From positions 1-20,922 of IMG/VR virus record IMGVR_UViG_3300020401_001464: a DNA stretch of 20,922 nt. The stretch is one strand, 5' to 3'. This document shows, piece after piece, positions 20,137 to 20,922 of this stretch. Positions within the stretch are counted from its first letter, which is position 1. Each line of letters opens with the position of its first letter. The notes beneath the pieces are model-generated. The model had not been told where the DNA came from. It made no database searches and was given only the letters and a program-made list of their open reading frames with translations. A program made the position numbers and the translations under genes. This stretch comes from a virus.

Positions 20137-20450
20137 TCTACGTATCCTGTGGGCTTTCCTTTTAAACGTCTTACCAGCATAGGTAGATATATCATCACAG
20201 CCACAGCACTCCAATAAGCAAGCACTAATACAGCATACATGCTCCAATTCTCAAGATCTAAATATATTCCAAGTGCTATTAATAATATCCAAGTCCAGTC
20301 TGTGAACCCATGTATACGTTTTATTTTTTCTTTTCCAAATCTATTATGTAGCTGTTTACGTTTAGTAGCAAACCACGGTGACACATGACGCATTATTACA
20401 AAGCCTTCGTTAAAAAACATTATTGTGTACCCTAATATAAAAAATATCAT
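20133..20450 (-). CDS. Small membrane protein (105 aa)
   Basis: About three transmembrane helices are predicted by eye: residues 1-20 (MIFFILGYTIMFFNEGFVIM), WTWILLIALGIYLDL and MYAVLVLAYWSAVAVMIYLP. Basic loops between them (FATKRKQLHNRFGKEKIKRI) suggest the positive-inside side. No family is recognised. It starts just after the stop of the 77-residue gene with a GGGAG site 8 bases before the ATG. It is coupled to the sugar-nucleotide dehydrogenase by a GTGA overlap. Confidence 0.78.
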   Translation of the reverse strand: MIFFILGYTIMFFNEGFVIMRHVSPWFATKRKQLHNRFGKEKIKRIHGFTDWTWILLIALGIYLDLENWSMYAVLVLAYWSAVAVMIYLPMLVRRLKGKPTGYVE

Positions 20451-20451
20451 A

Positions 20452-20685
20452 TTATTTTCTCCCTAACATTGTTAAAAGTTTTTGTTGTTCACGTTTCTTA
20501 AGAAACTCTTCTTCGCCTTCATAAGAGCTACATTTTTCTAATGCATCTTCACAATACCAAAGTATCTGATACAAGTCCTGCTTACATCCCCATGTAACAA
20601 AGCCGTCCATTCGAGCATCGTTTGCTCCATAGGTAATCTTATCTATGTTATTCTTTACTTCTTCAAGTGACCAATCTTTTATCAT
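20452..20685 (-). CDS. Small conserved phage protein (77 aa)
   Basis: Reads MIKDWSLEEVKNNIDKITYG, then ANDARMDGFVTWGCKQDLYQ and a charged tail (EEFLKKREQQKLLTMLGRK). Similar short proteins with the ANDxRMDGFVTxGxKQDLY pattern are known to me from T4-like marine phages but have no function. No Shine-Dalgarno precedes the ATG at 20685; a weak sigma70-like promoter at 20693-20720 could give a nearly leaderless mRNA. It opens the operon running to 18105. Confidence 0.78.
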   Translation of the reverse strand: MIKDWSLEEVKNNIDKITYGANDARMDGFVTWGCKQDLYQILWYCEDALEKCSSYEGEEEFLKKREQQKLLTMLGRK

Positions 20686-20692
20686 ATTAGTA

Positions 20693-20720
20693 ATTATGTG
20701 TAATTTATTATCCCAGTCAT
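20693..20720 (-). promoter_or_regulatory. Weak sigma70-like promoter for the 20685-18105 operon
   Basis: ATGACT (20720-20715), a 16-base spacer and CATAAT (20698-20693) on the minus strand give nine of twelve consensus positions. It lies between a terminator and the first gene of the operon, where a promoter is needed. No TAAATA late motif occurs in this gap. Confidence 0.4.
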
Positions 20721-20721
20721 G

Positions 20722-20751
20722 AAAAAAGGCAGTGCGTCGATCACTGCCCTT
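20722..20751 (-). terminator. Rho-independent terminator after the membrane protein at the right edge
   Basis: The minus-strand RNA has GGCAGUG, a 7-base loop and CACUGCC: a perfect 7-bp GC-rich stem followed by six U. It lies a few bases after the stop at 20756 and separates that gene from the operon starting at 20685. Confidence 0.87.
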
Positions 20752-20755
20752 GATC

Positions 20756-20922
20756 TTATAATCCGTTTGGAACGATTACGTAATGGATTGCTAAAACTAC
20801 TCCTACTGATGCACCTAAACCAATCATCATTTTAATAAAGTCTTTGGTAACCAAAGGAAACACAGATTTAAATTTCTCTTTTCCTGTAATGGTTGCCATA
20901 GCAAGTTCACGTCCGCATAGTA
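20756..20922 (-). CDS. C-terminal part of a small membrane protein (partial at right edge)
   Basis: The frame is open to the window edge and stops at 20756. If translation begins at the ATG at 20899 the product is 47 residues (MATITGKEKFKSVFPLVTKD, a membrane helix IGLGASVGVVLAIHYVIV, end PNGL). That ATG lacks a clear Shine-Dalgarno, so the real gene may start outside the window. A strong terminator follows, so this is the last gene of its transcript. No family is recognised. Confidence 0.6.
   Translation of the reverse strand, partial: LCGRELAMATITGKEKFKSVFPLVTKDFIKMMIGLGASVGVVLAIHYVIVPNGL

Overview
The window looks like part of the genome of a T4-like marine myovirus, most probably one infecting SAR11 (Pelagibacter) or a related low-GC marine bacterium, with a marine cyanophage as the alternative. 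The reasons are: dense AT-rich coding with almost every gene on the minus strand; a class Ia ribonucleotide reductase pair with glutaredoxin; a PAAR spike tip and a beta-helix tail fibre; short TAAATA-type late promoters of the T4 gp55 kind beside sigma70-type promoters; and a set of small conserved proteins that, from memory, recur in T4-like marine phages. No host housekeeping genes, tRNAs, rRNAs, insertion sequences or CRISPR arrays were seen. No gap between genes exceeds about 100 bases.

Layout, in minus-strand transcription order from the right edge. (1) 20922-20756: end of a small membrane protein, closed by a strong terminator. (2) 20685-18105: a tightly overlapped metabolic operon of a small hypothetical protein, a membrane protein, a truncated UDP-glucose dehydrogenase, PRPP synthetase and a four-helix membrane protein. 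(3) 17343-18104, plus strand: a class 3 lipase, the only plus-strand gene. (4) 17276-13737: a late operon starting with a small protein, then a Pol-beta-like nucleotidyltransferase overlapped by a protein with ligase-like KxDG signatures, then two unknown proteins. (5) 13657-13310: an isolated small, probably structural gene with its own late promoter, leader hairpin and terminator. (6) 13240-9568: small late genes, including a coiled-coil/membrane (XhlA-like) protein, two tandem paralogous basic proteins and a 352-residue probable virion protein. (7) 9511-7968: a sigma70-driven operon of NfuA-like Fe-S carrier, 2OG-Fe(II) oxygenase and PD-(D/E)XK nuclease. (8) 7945-5817: tail fibre and a Cys-containing hypothetical. 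(9) 5782-1729: nrdA, then nrdB-glutaredoxin-PAAR from a sigma70 promoter. (10) 1673-98: a small basic protein, a D-amino-acid dehydrogenase homologue and a small protein behind a full-consensus sigma70 promoter, then the start of another late gene at the left edge.

Functionally, NrdA, NrdB, glutaredoxin and PRPP synthetase would feed nucleotide synthesis for phage DNA. The Fe-S carrier, oxygenase, amino-acid oxidase and sugar-nucleotide dehydrogenase look like auxiliary metabolic or modification genes. The tail fibre, PAAR protein and several late genes are virion parts. The most unusual items are the nucleotidyltransferase/KxDG pair (15003-17026), the DadA homologue, and two late genes whose promoter-to-start spacing predicts leaderless mRNAs.
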